Shown: positions 35,342-45,570, counted from the first letter of the stretch. The stretch is 64,000 bases of DNA from Phycisphaeraceae bacterium (GCA_002716625.1 PBAS01000055.1:1-64000), one strand, 5' to 3'. The notes: generated by a model from the letters alone, not told the origin. Numbers and translations are program-made.

Positions 35342-37792
35342 TCAAGGCTGCTTTTTCTCGACCGTGTCTAATTGCTCTAGCAGTTGCAAGAAGGACTTGT
35401 CTTGTGGGTACATTTCAACAAGCTTTCGCGCATATACCATTGCCTTCTTGTTATTATTACGGTCTCGACTGATGGTGGTCATCAGCAACAGTAGGTCGCG
35501 ATTATAAGGCAGTTGGTGATGAGCCTCTTCAAGCACTTGCATCGCCTCCTCGAACCGACCGGTGCTGTTAAGCGCCAGTGCGTAAACATAATTTAGGCGT
35601 GGTGAATCCGGTGCCAATAATGCCGCCTGCCTTAGTGAGGCCACTGCATCTGAAACACGTTGCTGGCGAATCAATGCCAAACCAAAGGCATAATGAGCCG
35701 AAGCTGCATCCGGAATTTTTGCAATGGCCTGTCGCAAAATATCCTCGCACTCCTTTTCTCGCATCTGATCCCGATACAAGTCAGCTAGGTTGACATATGG
35801 TTGTACCGCGTGGGGTTCGATCCTGATCGCGTTTCGATAAGCTTCTTCTGCCTCCTCGATACGGCTCCGATCACGATATAGATTTCCCAGATTCAGATGT
35901 CCGGCCGCGCGATCTGCATTGGAGTTTTGAACACCAATAAACTCCTCAATCCCTTGGTGCAACTCAAATGCCTCGTCTTTACTCATGGCTTGCGGCGGAA
36001 CTGCCGCCAAGACCCGTGTCGCTTCGACACGTACCGCCTTAATTTCATCACCGAGCAACGCCCCTCCGATGGGCAGGCGTTCCAACGGCACAAATGTTTC
36101 CAGCGTACTTAATGCATGCAGCCGTACAAGGGGATCCGGGTCGCCAATACCCGCAGCAATCACGTCGGCCGACGGAGCGGGGGTTGTTTGGGCTAAAAGC
36201 GAAAAGGCTGTTGCGCGGGCAATGGCGGGAGCAGTAGCGTCACCAATTAGGCGATTGAGCTTCTTTTCTGCTCCGGGCATACCTTCCCGTCCAAAAGCAA
36301 TCGCCTCGCCGTAGTGCTCTGGATGTTGATGATCTGGTGGGTACCATCCATCTACGGCGTTAGCTGCCCATTGTGCATCCTTGTCTACATGGCAATTGTT
36401 ACAAGCGTTGGGCCAACCGAATTTAACCGACAGGTCTGGTCGCGGAATTCGAATACTGTGATCCCGCCGTGGATCTACAATCATGTAATGGCGTTCAGGC
36501 ATATGACAGGCCACGCAACTTGCGCCCGTGGATCCTTCCGAATGAAAGTGATGGCTGGGATCATCAAATTGATCGGATAAATGACATGTTGCACAAAGTG
36601 CATTACCTGTCGCATACACATCAAGACGATGAGGATCATGGCAATCCGTACAACGGACACCTGCATGATGCATCTTGCTCTGCACGAAAGACCCGTAAAC
36701 GTATGCTTCACCAAAAATTTGCCCATCGGCATGATAAACTGGGTCAACCAAGACCGAAGGTTGGTGTTGATCTAAAAGCCTACGACCATGGCGGTAATCA
36801 TCGTCAACCACGTGACGACGAGAATGACAACGACTGCAGGTCTCCAATTGGATGTCGGAAACAAGCGGCCGGCTGCGACGGTACTTTTTCGTGTCCGCAT
36901 CAAGAACCCAGCGGCCAGCCACCGGTTCTTTAAGCTGAAATACCAAGCCAATCTTCTCCGCATCCAAGTTGCCTGTAGAACCTGATCGATAAACATCATG
37001 GGCCTCTTCTCGGCTCTTATCATCCTGGCGAAGGGAATTCGGCCCCGTTGATGTAAGTCCTCGTTCTGCCCATAACACATGCGTAGAACCCGGACCATGA
37101 CATGCTTCACACGAAACATCTATATCTGACCATGTTGTGTGGTAGGTATTGGTTATCTGATCGTAATTCTTTTGTAGGTTTGTTGAATGGCATTCAGCAC
37201 ACATGAAGTTCCAATTTTGGTTGTGGCCGGTCCAATGCAATTCATCATCATGGGTTATTCGTTCCTCTGGATAAAGATGGAACCATCGCTGCCCACCCTG
37301 CTGTCTTGTCCTTGCATCCCAGCAAATACTTAACGCCTGGTATCTTCCACCAGGAAACTCGATTAGATACTGCTGGAGCGGATACACACCAAAACAGTAC
37401 GCAATTTCATAGTCATGAAGTTCTCCATCGGCTCCCTCAGTATTGACAAAATATCTTCCCCCCCGCTTAAAAAAAGTTGAAGTTACACCAAAGTAGTTGA
37501 ACTTTGCCTGATCGAAATCACCCAGAACTGTATGTTCCGTCGCCTCCTGCATTGCCAAGTCATGATGGGACCCCTCCCAATGATCGTGCTCTTCTTGATG
37601 ACAACTCGCGCATTTCACGCCGCCTACATAGGTAGAGGCCCCGATCCCATCCCCATCTACAACTTTCAACCCTCGGCCTACTGAGGTCTCCGCCACTCCC
37701 ATCCCGAGAGCAGGCTTATCACCTGCACCAATCGCAGCGAATATAAGGACATATACGTTCAGAAGGACTGCGACGAATAAAATTATCTTCAC
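35342..37792 (-). CDS. Octahaem cytochrome c with HEAT-like and TPR repeats
   Basis: An 816-residue secreted protein. After a signal peptide (about 1-22), eight CxxCH haem sites occur at residues 61, 198, 228, 319, 381, 400, 426 and 464. Then come HEAT-like repeats (about 490-610) and TPRs (about 630-790). The haem pattern resembles the cytochrome c554-like CxxCH-TPR proteins common in planctomycetes. A periplasmic electron-transfer role is likely, with the TPRs docking partners. No terminal reductase or quinol oxidase gene is adjacent, so donor and acceptor cannot be named. Confidence 0.88.
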   Translation of the reverse strand: MKIILFVAVLLNVYVLIFAAIGAGDKPALGMGVAETSVGRGLKVVDGDGIGASTYVGGVKCASCHQEEHDHWEGSHHDLAMQEATEHTVLGDFDQAKFNYFGVTSTFFKRGGRYFVNTEGADGELHDYEIAYCFGVYPLQQYLIEFPGGRYQALSICWDARTRQQGGQRWFHLYPEERITHDDELHWTGHNQNWNFMCAECHSTNLQKNYDQITNTYHTTWSDIDVSCEACHGPGSTHVLWAERGLTSTGPNSLRQDDKSREEAHDVYRSGSTGNLDAEKIGLVFQLKEPVAGRWVLDADTKKYRRSRPLVSDIQLETCSRCHSRRHVVDDDYRHGRRLLDQHQPSVLVDPVYHADGQIFGEAYVYGSFVQSKMHHAGVRCTDCHDPHRLDVYATGNALCATCHLSDQFDDPSHHFHSEGSTGASCVACHMPERHYMIVDPRRDHSIRIPRPDLSVKFGWPNACNNCHVDKDAQWAANAVDGWYPPDHQHPEHYGEAIAFGREGMPGAEKKLNRLIGDATAPAIARATAFSLLAQTTPAPSADVIAAGIGDPDPLVRLHALSTLETFVPLERLPIGGALLGDEIKAVRVEATRVLAAVPPQAMSKDEAFELHQGIEEFIGVQNSNADRAAGHLNLGNLYRDRSRIEEAEEAYRNAIRIEPHAVQPYVNLADLYRDQMREKECEDILRQAIAKIPDAASAHYAFGLALIRQQRVSDAVASLRQAALLAPDSPRLNYVYALALNSTGRFEEAMQVLEEAHHQLPYNRDLLLLMTTISRDRNNNKKAMVYARKLVEMYPQDKSFLQLLEQLDTVEKKQP

Positions 37793-38172
37793 GCGAACTG
37801 TGCTCCAATATTGGACCTAATACCTTAAACGCAGTTAAAACAATCCAAATAACTGCTTGTCATGCTACCAACCGATCGCTAGACATCGGGTCTTAACGAC
37901 CGCAATGCCTTTGATAGCCGCGTAAAGGCATCACAATACAGTTGTTCTGGCCTCAGCAAATTTACAGGGATATAATACACCATAGAAAACCAAAAATGAT
38001 CAATGTTTTATGGGGAAAATTTTTTCGTAACCTGGTAACACCACACGCAAACGCAATTTAGTGCATTAGTGGCATTTTGTGCGCGATGTCAGGTAAACGG
38101 ATATCACGATCTAAGGTGGGGTGAAAAGGTGAGGTTACGATCAATCGAACTGAGCTATCGGGGAAAGATGCT
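37793..38172. other. Divergent intergenic region with a TATAAT box
   Basis: About 380 bases without a gene, between the cytochrome and the giant sulfatase. A perfect TATAAT lies at 37971-37976 on the plus strand, but no good -35 stands 16-18 bases before it. Nothing else is recognised. Confidence 0.4.
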
Positions 38173-41100
38173 GTGGTGGACAGTGCAACAGCGGGAAGTC
38201 TGATGCGACCAGCAATTAACTCCTGCCAACAAGAACCGTCCAGATTCCTCAAGGCCAAAAACGACCATGTGTATCTCAGATATACACCCCTTTTCATTGC
38301 TGTTTGTTTACTCTTAACATTTGGTGTCACCATTGGACTTGCCAACGATGCACCAAATATTGTGCTCATTATTGCTGACGATCAATCATGGAACTCGACA
38401 TCGGTCGCCATGGACCCCGACATTTCTCATTCCGGAAGTGATTTCCACCAAACACCAAATATCCAATCACTTGCCAACGAAGGCATGCGTTTCAGTAAAG
38501 CTTATGTATCCCCATTGTGTCGACCGTCACAAATGGCGTTACAAACAGGCAAGAGTCCGGCCCAGCTGCAAATTACCGACAATGGTCAAGATACACAATT
38601 TTCTCTGATGGCACCCCGACCTGCAGATACCCCACGCCATGAAGTATCCATTGGCCAACGAATCCTGGAAACCAATCCAAATTATCGAACAGGTCATTTT
38701 GGAAAGTATGCCGCCAGTTCTGCGGGATGGGGACATGTTGATAAAACGATCGTGGATCGACGGTATAGTGAAATCCCAGACGTGCAAGACCCAAAGACCA
38801 TGTTCACCTTTGCTGCAAGCGCAAACGAATTCATTGAAACAAGTGTCAATGAAAACAGGCCCTTCTACATTCAGTTTACGCACAATGGGGTTAAGTCACC
38901 GATAAGCACACTACCTGAAACATTTCACAAATACGAAGGGTTGACCAAAGGCATCCGTCACCAAAGCTCCTCGTATGCCGCCATGACCGAAGATCTAGAC
39001 ACCGCGGTGGGCATGGCACTTGACAAGTTACAACAGTTGAATATTGCGGATAACACCTATGTGATCTACACCTCGGATAATGGAGGTGCCGGTGGACCAA
39101 ATATACCTGATGAAGCATGGAATTATCCACTTTCTGGGAAAAAAGGAAGCCTGCAAGAAGGGGGGATTCGGGTGCCCCTGATCATCAAAGGACCTGGCAT
39201 CCAACCCAATACCGTCAGTGATGTCCCCACTATCGTGATGGATCTATTTCCAACAATTAGCGAACTGGCCGGCACCACCTACCCACTACATGAGGGCATA
39301 GAAGGAACCAGCCTGGTCCCAGTTTTAATGAATGGTGGACAACTTCCACCGCAAACCCAGACACTACAGCGCCAATACGCAGAAAATGGAGAGCTGTTCT
39401 TTCATAGCACCGAGGGCATATTCCCCCATTCCGCCATTATCGATGGAGATTACAAGTTGGTGAAGAAATATGGCATGACAATCGGCACATTACTTACAAG
39501 TACCGATCCGAATGCTACTGCCCACTGGACACCCAAGTTGAAGATGGGTGGTGATTATGAAATCTACACATGGCTTGGCGCAAAAGATGGTTCAGGTGAA
39601 CTCGATCTAGATTCCCAAGCAAATTACACCATCGAGCATGCCGACGGACAATCACTTGTGACGATTGATCAAAATGTCGCCTCGGGACAATGGAAGCTTC
39701 TGGGAACGTTTGATTTAAATCCCCATGAAGCGCATGGTGTCACGCTTGCAGTTTCTAACGCCACGCCTAACGGCTCTATTGCTGACGCGGTTCGATTTGT
39801 ACCTGTCCGTGGCCGAGCAATGCCCATTACCATTGAACGACAGGATGCTGAATTCAGCCGAACAGGTGAGTGGCGCGTCGCCATGGGTCTCGATACATAC
39901 AGCAATCTCGGCCGGCGCTATACTTTACGCCTGCTTGACCTTTCGAATGACCTGTCTGAAACCACGGATCTTGCCGCACAATTCCCTGAACTGGCCGCAG
40001 AACTGGAAGAGAAACTGAACAAATGGCAACGAGCCGCTGACGCATCACTCATGTACGACATAGCTGGAAAAACCCAGTTGGTATGGGATGGCGAATTCCC
40101 GGGACAGCAGGGTGACGTGGAACTAGCCATCCTAGAGGCCAGCATGGGCACAACACGGCCGCAAAGTGATTTTAATTCTGATGGAATAGTTGATGAACTG
40201 GATCGAAAACTCAAACTTACTGATGTTTCTGCTACATGGCGATCCACGGTTGATGTTGAATACAAAAATCGGGAAACATGGTATCAGTTGGATAATAGCA
40301 AGGACATAAATCGCCAACCCCAACATGTCATGGTCCATCCTCATCAACCATTTTTGCCAACAAAAGCATTCCGATTTGATGGTGATGACGGCATGGAACG
40401 CGTGCATTTTTCCGTACCCTACAGTGATCACTCGGCAACATTTGAGTTCTGGCTTCGCCTGGATTCGCTTGACCAGGAGCACATGCTCTTTGAAACGGGG
40501 CATACCGCCCAGGGCCTATCAGTCACAATTGGCGATGCTGACAGTGACGGCGAATTCGATGATGTTCATTTTCGGGCAAAGGCGCCGGGGTCGAGTGTTA
40601 TTACGGCCACCTCAGAACTTGACCGCTTCACTGATCCAACACGTGACTTTATCCAGGTTGTTGCGGTTATCAGCAATGATTTAAATGACCGGTATGCAGA
40701 AATATATATCAATGGATCTTTATTTGACCGCACTGAAGGTCTTGCAAACATAAACTGGGACCACACAAACAAAGCAGGCCTGGGTCTTGCTGGCGGCTCC
40801 AAGGTGGGCGGCGATAGTGGCATCGGCAAACTACCCTTTACTGAAAGCGGCTTTCATGGTGATCTTGCCTTCATGCGTTATTACAACGAGGCTATCAACG
40901 CCCATGAAGTACTCAACAATTACAACCTGATGCTCGCCCATGTAGGCACAGGAATCGTATCTACCTCCGGTGATGTCACCTTGCCCACCGAAAGACCCGG
41001 TGATGTCCGCCCCGGGGCCCATACTGGCGATCAAGTCATTTCGGTACTCCAGGAACGCACTGATCAGTTGAATAATGCATTACCAGTCGATCTACTACCC

Positions 41101-41793
41101 TCTAGCAACCAGACGTACGGAAAAGGCGGGCTGACTACCGGATTTGATGGTGTTCTGGACGCGGGCATTTTATTGACCAGCTACCTGTTGCATTTTGATC
41201 CACAATCTGACCCCAATACCACACAGACCACACTTGGTTCGATTACCTTTGATCGCGCGATCCGCGGCATTCTTTTCACAGATGAATCCCTGCAAATAAC
41301 TGATCCATTGCTTGGTACCATTGGTCAATATCCCATTGCTAATCGTAATGCAGATCTGGAGAATGATACGCTGGCCCTGTCCGATGATCTTCGCACACTC
41401 ACGTTGACACTGAATGCCACCGCACAGGAAATCATTGAACTGCGTGTCCTCACCTCTGCCGCCCCCGGTGATGCCAACTCGGATGGCTTGGTCGACATCA
41501 TGGATCTAGCCATCCTTGGCGCAAATATAAATGCGGACATGGCCATCCTTGGTGAAAATATAAATACTGATGATCGCTTATGGATACACGGTGACTTTAA
41601 TTTTGATGGTGCAGTTGATGTCGAAGACCTGGCGATCCTAGGGACTCACTGGACTAACCTGAATGAAATTCCTCTGGCAGGTGCTACGGCCGCTTCAGGA
41701 TCAGACAACCTGGTTCCGGAGCCAAGTTCATGCGCTATCATGATCGCGCTTTTGTTTTCTGTAATCCGTCCAACCCCACATCGGCACAGTTAG
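38173..41793 (+). CDS. Giant sulfatase with LamG-like, dockerin-like and PEP-CTERM modules
   Basis: A 1206-residue exported protein. A signal segment lies near residues 38-56 (numbering from GTG; ATG at 38203 is an alternative start). The sulfatase domain (about 58-620) keeps metal ligands in IADDQSW and YTSDNGGAGG, but the formylglycine motif reads C116-R-P-S-Q120 instead of CxPxR. A domain with the pattern of golvesin/xyn-like insertions lies around 470-570. A LamG-like jelly roll spans about 740-910. Dockerin-like Ca2+ loops occur at NSDGIVDELD and as a pair at GDANSDGLVD and GDFNFDGAVD. A PEP-CTERM sorting tail (VPEPSS, hydrophobic segment, RPTPHR) ends the protein. Confidence 0.88.
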   Translation: MVDSATAGSLMRPAINSCQQEPSRFLKAKNDHVYLRYTPLFIAVCLLLTFGVTIGLANDAPNIVLIIADDQSWNSTSVAMDPDISHSGSDFHQTPNIQSLANEGMRFSKAYVSPLCRPSQMALQTGKSPAQLQITDNGQDTQFSLMAPRPADTPRHEVSIGQRILETNPNYRTGHFGKYAASSAGWGHVDKTIVDRRYSEIPDVQDPKTMFTFAASANEFIETSVNENRPFYIQFTHNGVKSPISTLPETFHKYEGLTKGIRHQSSSYAAMTEDLDTAVGMALDKLQQLNIADNTYVIYTSDNGGAGGPNIPDEAWNYPLSGKKGSLQEGGIRVPLIIKGPGIQPNTVSDVPTIVMDLFPTISELAGTTYPLHEGIEGTSLVPVLMNGGQLPPQTQTLQRQYAENGELFFHSTEGIFPHSAIIDGDYKLVKKYGMTIGTLLTSTDPNATAHWTPKLKMGGDYEIYTWLGAKDGSGELDLDSQANYTIEHADGQSLVTIDQNVASGQWKLLGTFDLNPHEAHGVTLAVSNATPNGSIADAVRFVPVRGRAMPITIERQDAEFSRTGEWRVAMGLDTYSNLGRRYTLRLLDLSNDLSETTDLAAQFPELAAELEEKLNKWQRAADASLMYDIAGKTQLVWDGEFPGQQGDVELAILEASMGTTRPQSDFNSDGIVDELDRKLKLTDVSATWRSTVDVEYKNRETWYQLDNSKDINRQPQHVMVHPHQPFLPTKAFRFDGDDGMERVHFSVPYSDHSATFEFWLRLDSLDQEHMLFETGHTAQGLSVTIGDADSDGEFDDVHFRAKAPGSSVITATSELDRFTDPTRDFIQVVAVISNDLNDRYAEIYINGSLFDRTEGLANINWDHTNKAGLGLAGGSKVGGDSGIGKLPFTESGFHGDLAFMRYYNEAINAHEVLNNYNLMLAHVGTGIVSTSGDVTLPTERPGDVRPGAHTGDQVISVLQERTDQLNNALPVDLLPSSNQTYGKGGLTTGFDGVLDAGILLTSYLLHFDPQSDPNTTQTTLGSITFDRAIRGILFTDESLQITDPLLGTIGQYPIANRNADLENDTLALSDDLRTLTLTLNATAQEIIELRVLTSAAPGDANSDGLVDIMDLAILGANINADMAILGENINTDDRLWIHGDFNFDGAVDVEDLAILGTHWTNLNEIPLAGATAASGSDNLVPEPSSCAIMIALLFSVIRPTPHRHS
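41509..41574 (+). repeat. 33-base tandem duplication in the dockerin-like region
   Basis: Two adjacent 33-base units code for AILGANINADM and AILGENINTDD. The units share most bases, including CCATCCTTGG and AAATATAAAT. This adds 11 residues inside the first dockerin-like repeat and looks recent. Confidence 0.7.
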
Positions 41794-41813
41794 CGGCAAC
41801 CCACTTCAAAATA

Positions 41814-43346
41814 TTAGTCTGCCTGCAGTTTTCGACGAAGAATCTTACCCGTAGAGTTACGAGGTAATTGATCAATATGCCTTATCTCTCGGGGGACTTT
41901 ATACCCAGCTAACTGCTGGCGACACCATGCACGCAGTTGGGTGTCATCAACATGCGACCCTTCCTTTACCTCGACATACGCCAAAGGTACTTCCCCGCGA
42001 ATGGGGTCTGGCTTACCAATGATTGCTGAATCTTTAACCAACTCATGCTTGTTGAGCACCTCCTCAATCTCCCGCGGAAACACATTTTCTCCACTAATAA
42101 TCAGCATCTCTTTCTTGCGGCCTGTGATATACAGGTAACCATCATCATCGACATGCCCAATATCACCTGAACGGAAATACCGCGGCGCCAAATTCTCCCC
42201 ATTACGGTTATTCGACCGCAAATCAACAAATACTTGCGCTGTTTGTCTGGGCAAATGGTAATAGCCCGCCATTACATTCTTCCCCGCAATCAGGATTTCC
42301 CCATCTTGGTTAGCATCCAAAAGCTTATCATGATCATCCACAATGCGGATATCAACACCGGGCAATGCTGGACCGACTGAATTTATGCGATTCTGTGCCG
42401 GTGTACACCAATTGGTAATCGGCGCGGTCTCGGTCAGACCATAGCCTTCATACACACGAAGTCCATATTGATCGAGTAATGCCTCAAATGTGGCATTCGG
42501 TAAGGGCTCACCACCGGAAATAGCCAAACGGATCGATACAAAGTCCCCCAACTCGATGTCTTTCACGCTTAACAACGCACTGAACATCGATGGAATCGCC
42601 ATAAATACATCCGGTTGGTAACGTTTTATCAACCTCACAATCTGCTTCGGGACAAAACGAGCAGTATAGACCACGCACGAACCAACACGTAGTGGCAACA
42701 ACGTTAATCCCGTTAATCCAAAGCTGTGAAATTGCGGCAGGACCCCCAAAAATATGTCGGCCTGAGTTAATTGTGCATGCTCAATGGCCGCGTCTACATT
42801 TGCTTCAAAATTCTCGTGGCTGAGCATCACGCCCTTGGGACGGGCCGATGTTCCGGATGTATAAAGAATCACAGCCAGATCGTCGCCTGAATAGATTGGG
42901 GGCCAACGCAATGGTGGTAGACCCGTCACGTCAATCTGATCCAGAAAGATGCGATGAATGTCATCCGGGATAGGGCCCTGCCCCCCACTGCCTGCAGTTC
43001 CCCATTGCTGGCCCATATAATCTAACATGGGTCCTACTGTTATAATGGTGTCGATATCACTGTCGGCAATCACATACCCAAGTTCATCGGGCTTGAGCAT
43101 ATAGTTAAGTGGAACCACAACGCGTCTAGCAAGCCAGGCACCAAGCAATGCTATGGGAAATGCTCCACTGGTTGGCAACAAGATGCCAATATGTTTGCGA
43201 TCTGTTGTCGCATCAATCTGATCGGCAACAAACATAGCGCCACCGATCACTTGGCCGTAGGTATATTCCCGCTGGTCATCAATCACCGCAGTCTGATGCA
43301 TCCGGCGTAATGACTGGCGGAGGATTGAGAAAAGGATGCTCATCAA
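41814..43346 (-). CDS. AMP-dependent acyl-CoA synthetase (ANL superfamily)
   Basis: A 510-residue adenylating enzyme. The P-loop is ILYTSGTSARPKGVMLSH, the adenine motif YEGYGLTETAP, and the hinge and C-terminal motifs are YFRSGDIGHVDDDGYLYITGRKKEMLI and the catalytic lysine region PRNSTGKILRR. It should activate a fatty or related acid to its CoA ester in two steps. Chain length cannot be told. It is monocistronic and divergent from the SPOR lipoprotein gene. Confidence 0.9.
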   Translation of the reverse strand: MMSILFSILRQSLRRMHQTAVIDDQREYTYGQVIGGAMFVADQIDATTDRKHIGILLPTSGAFPIALLGAWLARRVVVPLNYMLKPDELGYVIADSDIDTIITVGPMLDYMGQQWGTAGSGGQGPIPDDIHRIFLDQIDVTGLPPLRWPPIYSGDDLAVILYTSGTSARPKGVMLSHENFEANVDAAIEHAQLTQADIFLGVLPQFHSFGLTGLTLLPLRVGSCVVYTARFVPKQIVRLIKRYQPDVFMAIPSMFSALLSVKDIELGDFVSIRLAISGGEPLPNATFEALLDQYGLRVYEGYGLTETAPITNWCTPAQNRINSVGPALPGVDIRIVDDHDKLLDANQDGEILIAGKNVMAGYYHLPRQTAQVFVDLRSNNRNGENLAPRYFRSGDIGHVDDDGYLYITGRKKEMLIISGENVFPREIEEVLNKHELVKDSAIIGKPDPIRGEVPLAYVEVKEGSHVDDTQLRAWCRQQLAGYKVPREIRHIDQLPRNSTGKILRRKLQAD

Positions 43347-43373
43347 TTTTATCGCGTTAAACTAGTACACCTA

Positions 43374-44204
43374 ATGATACTAAACTTGACCACGAATATC
43401 CCAAAACCATACCAACCGACAAAGCGATTTCGGAACCTTGTCACCAATCACGTTCTATGGGTTCTCCTGTGCTTGTTTGCCGGTTGTGCAACACACGTTC
43501 CAGTGCCTGATGCTTATCAGGCACTGGATGCCGGACAACATGCGATGGCATACCGGATTGCCAAGCAGGTGTACCATGCGCCTAATTCCAGCATCGGTAG
43601 CGCAGACCGTCACCTGGCCGCCTATGCAGCGGGGTTAGCCGCCTACCGTCTTAAACAATACACAACAGCACAACGATATCTTGAGTCAGCAACCGGGAGT
43701 AGCAACCGGCATCTTTCCGGTGATGCCTATGCCACAATCGGGCTAATACATCACCGGCTTGGGCGACTTCACAGGGCAAGCAATGCGTTCATTGCTGCCA
43801 GCAAACGACTATCCGGAGAAAACCGAGCTAAATCCTATTACTTCGCCGCGGTCGTAGAAAACAAACTCGGCTCAACGGCAAAAGCAATGACCTACCTCAC
43901 ACTCTCTAAGAGCCTAACCCGTGACCATGCCCTTAAACAACGGATCAACCTTGAACAAAACCAGACCGGATTCACGGTCCAAGCTGGCGCGTTCCGTTCG
44001 CAATCACGTGCCCACGATCAGGTGAAACACGTTAACCAGCGGGCGGGCACCCAAGGAATCGGCAGAGCACGACTTGTACAGGCTGATCGTGGCCCATTAA
44101 CACTATGGCTCGTTCAGATCGGTCACTTCTCCACTTTTGCAACAGCAGAGCGTGCAAGAAAATTGCTCCACCTTCCTGATACAAGAGTCGTGCCAAGATT
44201 CTAG
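43374..44204 (+). CDS. TPR lipoprotein with C-terminal SPOR domain
   Basis: A 276-residue protein. A lipobox LFAGC (Cys38) follows a hydrophobic segment. TPR-like helices (about 50-200) precede a SPOR domain (about 205-276, FTVQAGAFRSQSRAHDQV and WLVQIGHFSTFATAER). SPOR domains bind denuded peptidoglycan at division sites, so envelope or septal localisation is likely. An extra 25 residues before the signal segment suggest the true start could be later. Confidence 0.82.
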   Translation: MILNLTTNIPKPYQPTKRFRNLVTNHVLWVLLCLFAGCATHVPVPDAYQALDAGQHAMAYRIAKQVYHAPNSSIGSADRHLAAYAAGLAAYRLKQYTTAQRYLESATGSSNRHLSGDAYATIGLIHHRLGRLHRASNAFIAASKRLSGENRAKSYYFAAVVENKLGSTAKAMTYLTLSKSLTRDHALKQRINLEQNQTGFTVQAGAFRSQSRAHDQVKHVNQRAGTQGIGRARLVQADRGPLTLWLVQIGHFSTFATAERARKLLHLPDTRVVPRF

Positions 44205-44301
44205 AAACATCTGTTTGTGGAACACGATTTCCTAATAAAACCCAGATTCTTCATGATTGGATCCAAGCTTGAGTTTCAATTCTTAACCATCTTCAGCAAT
44301 A

Positions 44302-44317
44302 TGCCTTCCGGAAGGCA
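44302..44317. repeat. Perfect palindrome between convergent genes
   Basis: TGCCTTCCGGAAGGCA can fold as a six-base stem with CCGG loop. It lies between two convergent genes, where a bidirectional terminator would be expected, but no T-run follows. Confidence 0.35.
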
Positions 44318-44341
44318 AGGAATACATGCGGATTTTCCACC

Positions 44342-45559
44342 TCACCACCGCATTACAGAACCATCCTGCCTGCGCATATCGCCTAACTGCCTGGGTACAG
44401 CATTTGTCACCGGATACTTTTTCGCTAATTCCTCATTAACTTCAATCCCCCACCCCGGCGCCTCATTCGCCCACAAGTATCCATCCTTTTCCTGTGGAGC
44501 ACCCCCAAAAATTTCGAGCGCAGCTTCATCATATCCAGGCCATTCCTGGATACCGAAATTCGGACATGTTAAATCCAATGCAAGATTCGCTGCGTGACCA
44601 ATCGGCGATACATCCCGAGGCCCATGCCATGCCGTCTTGATCCCAAATGCTTCGCATACCGTGGCGATTTTCCGCGCCACGCTTAATCCGCCGGCCAATG
44701 AAATATGAACCCGGATAAAATCAATGAGGCGGTTTGATATTAGTGGCATCCACTCGTGTGGACTGTGAAACTTTTCACCTATGGCAATGGGTGTTGAGCA
44801 CTGGTTACGGAGAATATCAAAGTAACCCAGATCCTCCGCCGCCAATGGATCCTCAATGAAATAGAGGTCATAGGGCTCGAGCTGTTTACATAGAACCACC
44901 GCCTCGGCAGGTGATACACACTCATGGATGTCATGCAGAAGATTCACCTTGTCACCGCAGTGGTTTCTCACCGTATCTATCATTGAAATTGTTTCTCGCA
45001 TATAAATGCGCGGCTCGAACAGCATAGTGCTATCTGCGGTGGCACTTGTTTTTTCAGGTTGACCTGTACCACGCATGTGAACTCGCACATTCCGATATCC
45101 TTGCCTCATAAAGTCAAGCGCAGATTCAGCAACCGCCTCCGGTGTTCGGCCCGCCGCATGACGGTAGACATCTGCGGCATTTCGACATTTCCCCCCCAGC
45201 AACTGATATACCGGCATTCCCGCCCGCCGTCCCTTGATATCCCACAACGCCTGGTCCATACCGCTGAGAGCATTGTTGAGAACTGGACCACTTCGATACA
45301 CACTGCTCAGATATGCTGCCTGCCAGATATCCTCAATGCAATCAGGATCTTTCCCCATGAGAAATGGCCGCAGATATTCCTCAACAATCGTCTGGACTGC
45401 CAGCAGCCTCGTTGTCATTGAAGCGCAACCGTAACCATATAAGCCCGGCTGATCGGTTTCGATCTTCACAACCCCCAAATTGTCATGTTGAATAGCTATA
45501 CCAATGAACTTGACATCGGTAATCTTTGCCGGTTTTAGTCCCATGAGACAACCACTCAT
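44342..45559 (-). CDS. Enolase-superfamily dehydratase, ManD/RspA-like
   Basis: A 405-residue mandelate-racemase-type TIM barrel. LLHDIHECVSP, YFIEDPLAAED and IAIGEKFHSPHEW give the metal ligands, and TAWHGPRDVSP holds the catalytic histidine region. The family includes D-mannonate and D-gluconate dehydratases. It probably dehydrates an acid sugar from algal glycans. The gene starts 11 bases after the sdhA stop on the same strand, so the two may be co-transcribed by chance. Confidence 0.88.
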   Translation of the reverse strand: MSGCLMGLKPAKITDVKFIGIAIQHDNLGVVKIETDQPGLYGYGCASMTTRLLAVQTIVEEYLRPFLMGKDPDCIEDIWQAAYLSSVYRSGPVLNNALSGMDQALWDIKGRRAGMPVYQLLGGKCRNAADVYRHAAGRTPEAVAESALDFMRQGYRNVRVHMRGTGQPEKTSATADSTMLFEPRIYMRETISMIDTVRNHCGDKVNLLHDIHECVSPAEAVVLCKQLEPYDLYFIEDPLAAEDLGYFDILRNQCSTPIAIGEKFHSPHEWMPLISNRLIDFIRVHISLAGGLSVARKIATVCEAFGIKTAWHGPRDVSPIGHAANLALDLTCPNFGIQEWPGYDEAALEIFGGAPQEKDGYLWANEAPGWGIEVNEELAKKYPVTNAVPRQLGDMRRQDGSVMRW

Positions 45560-45570
45560 ATGATGAGCGC

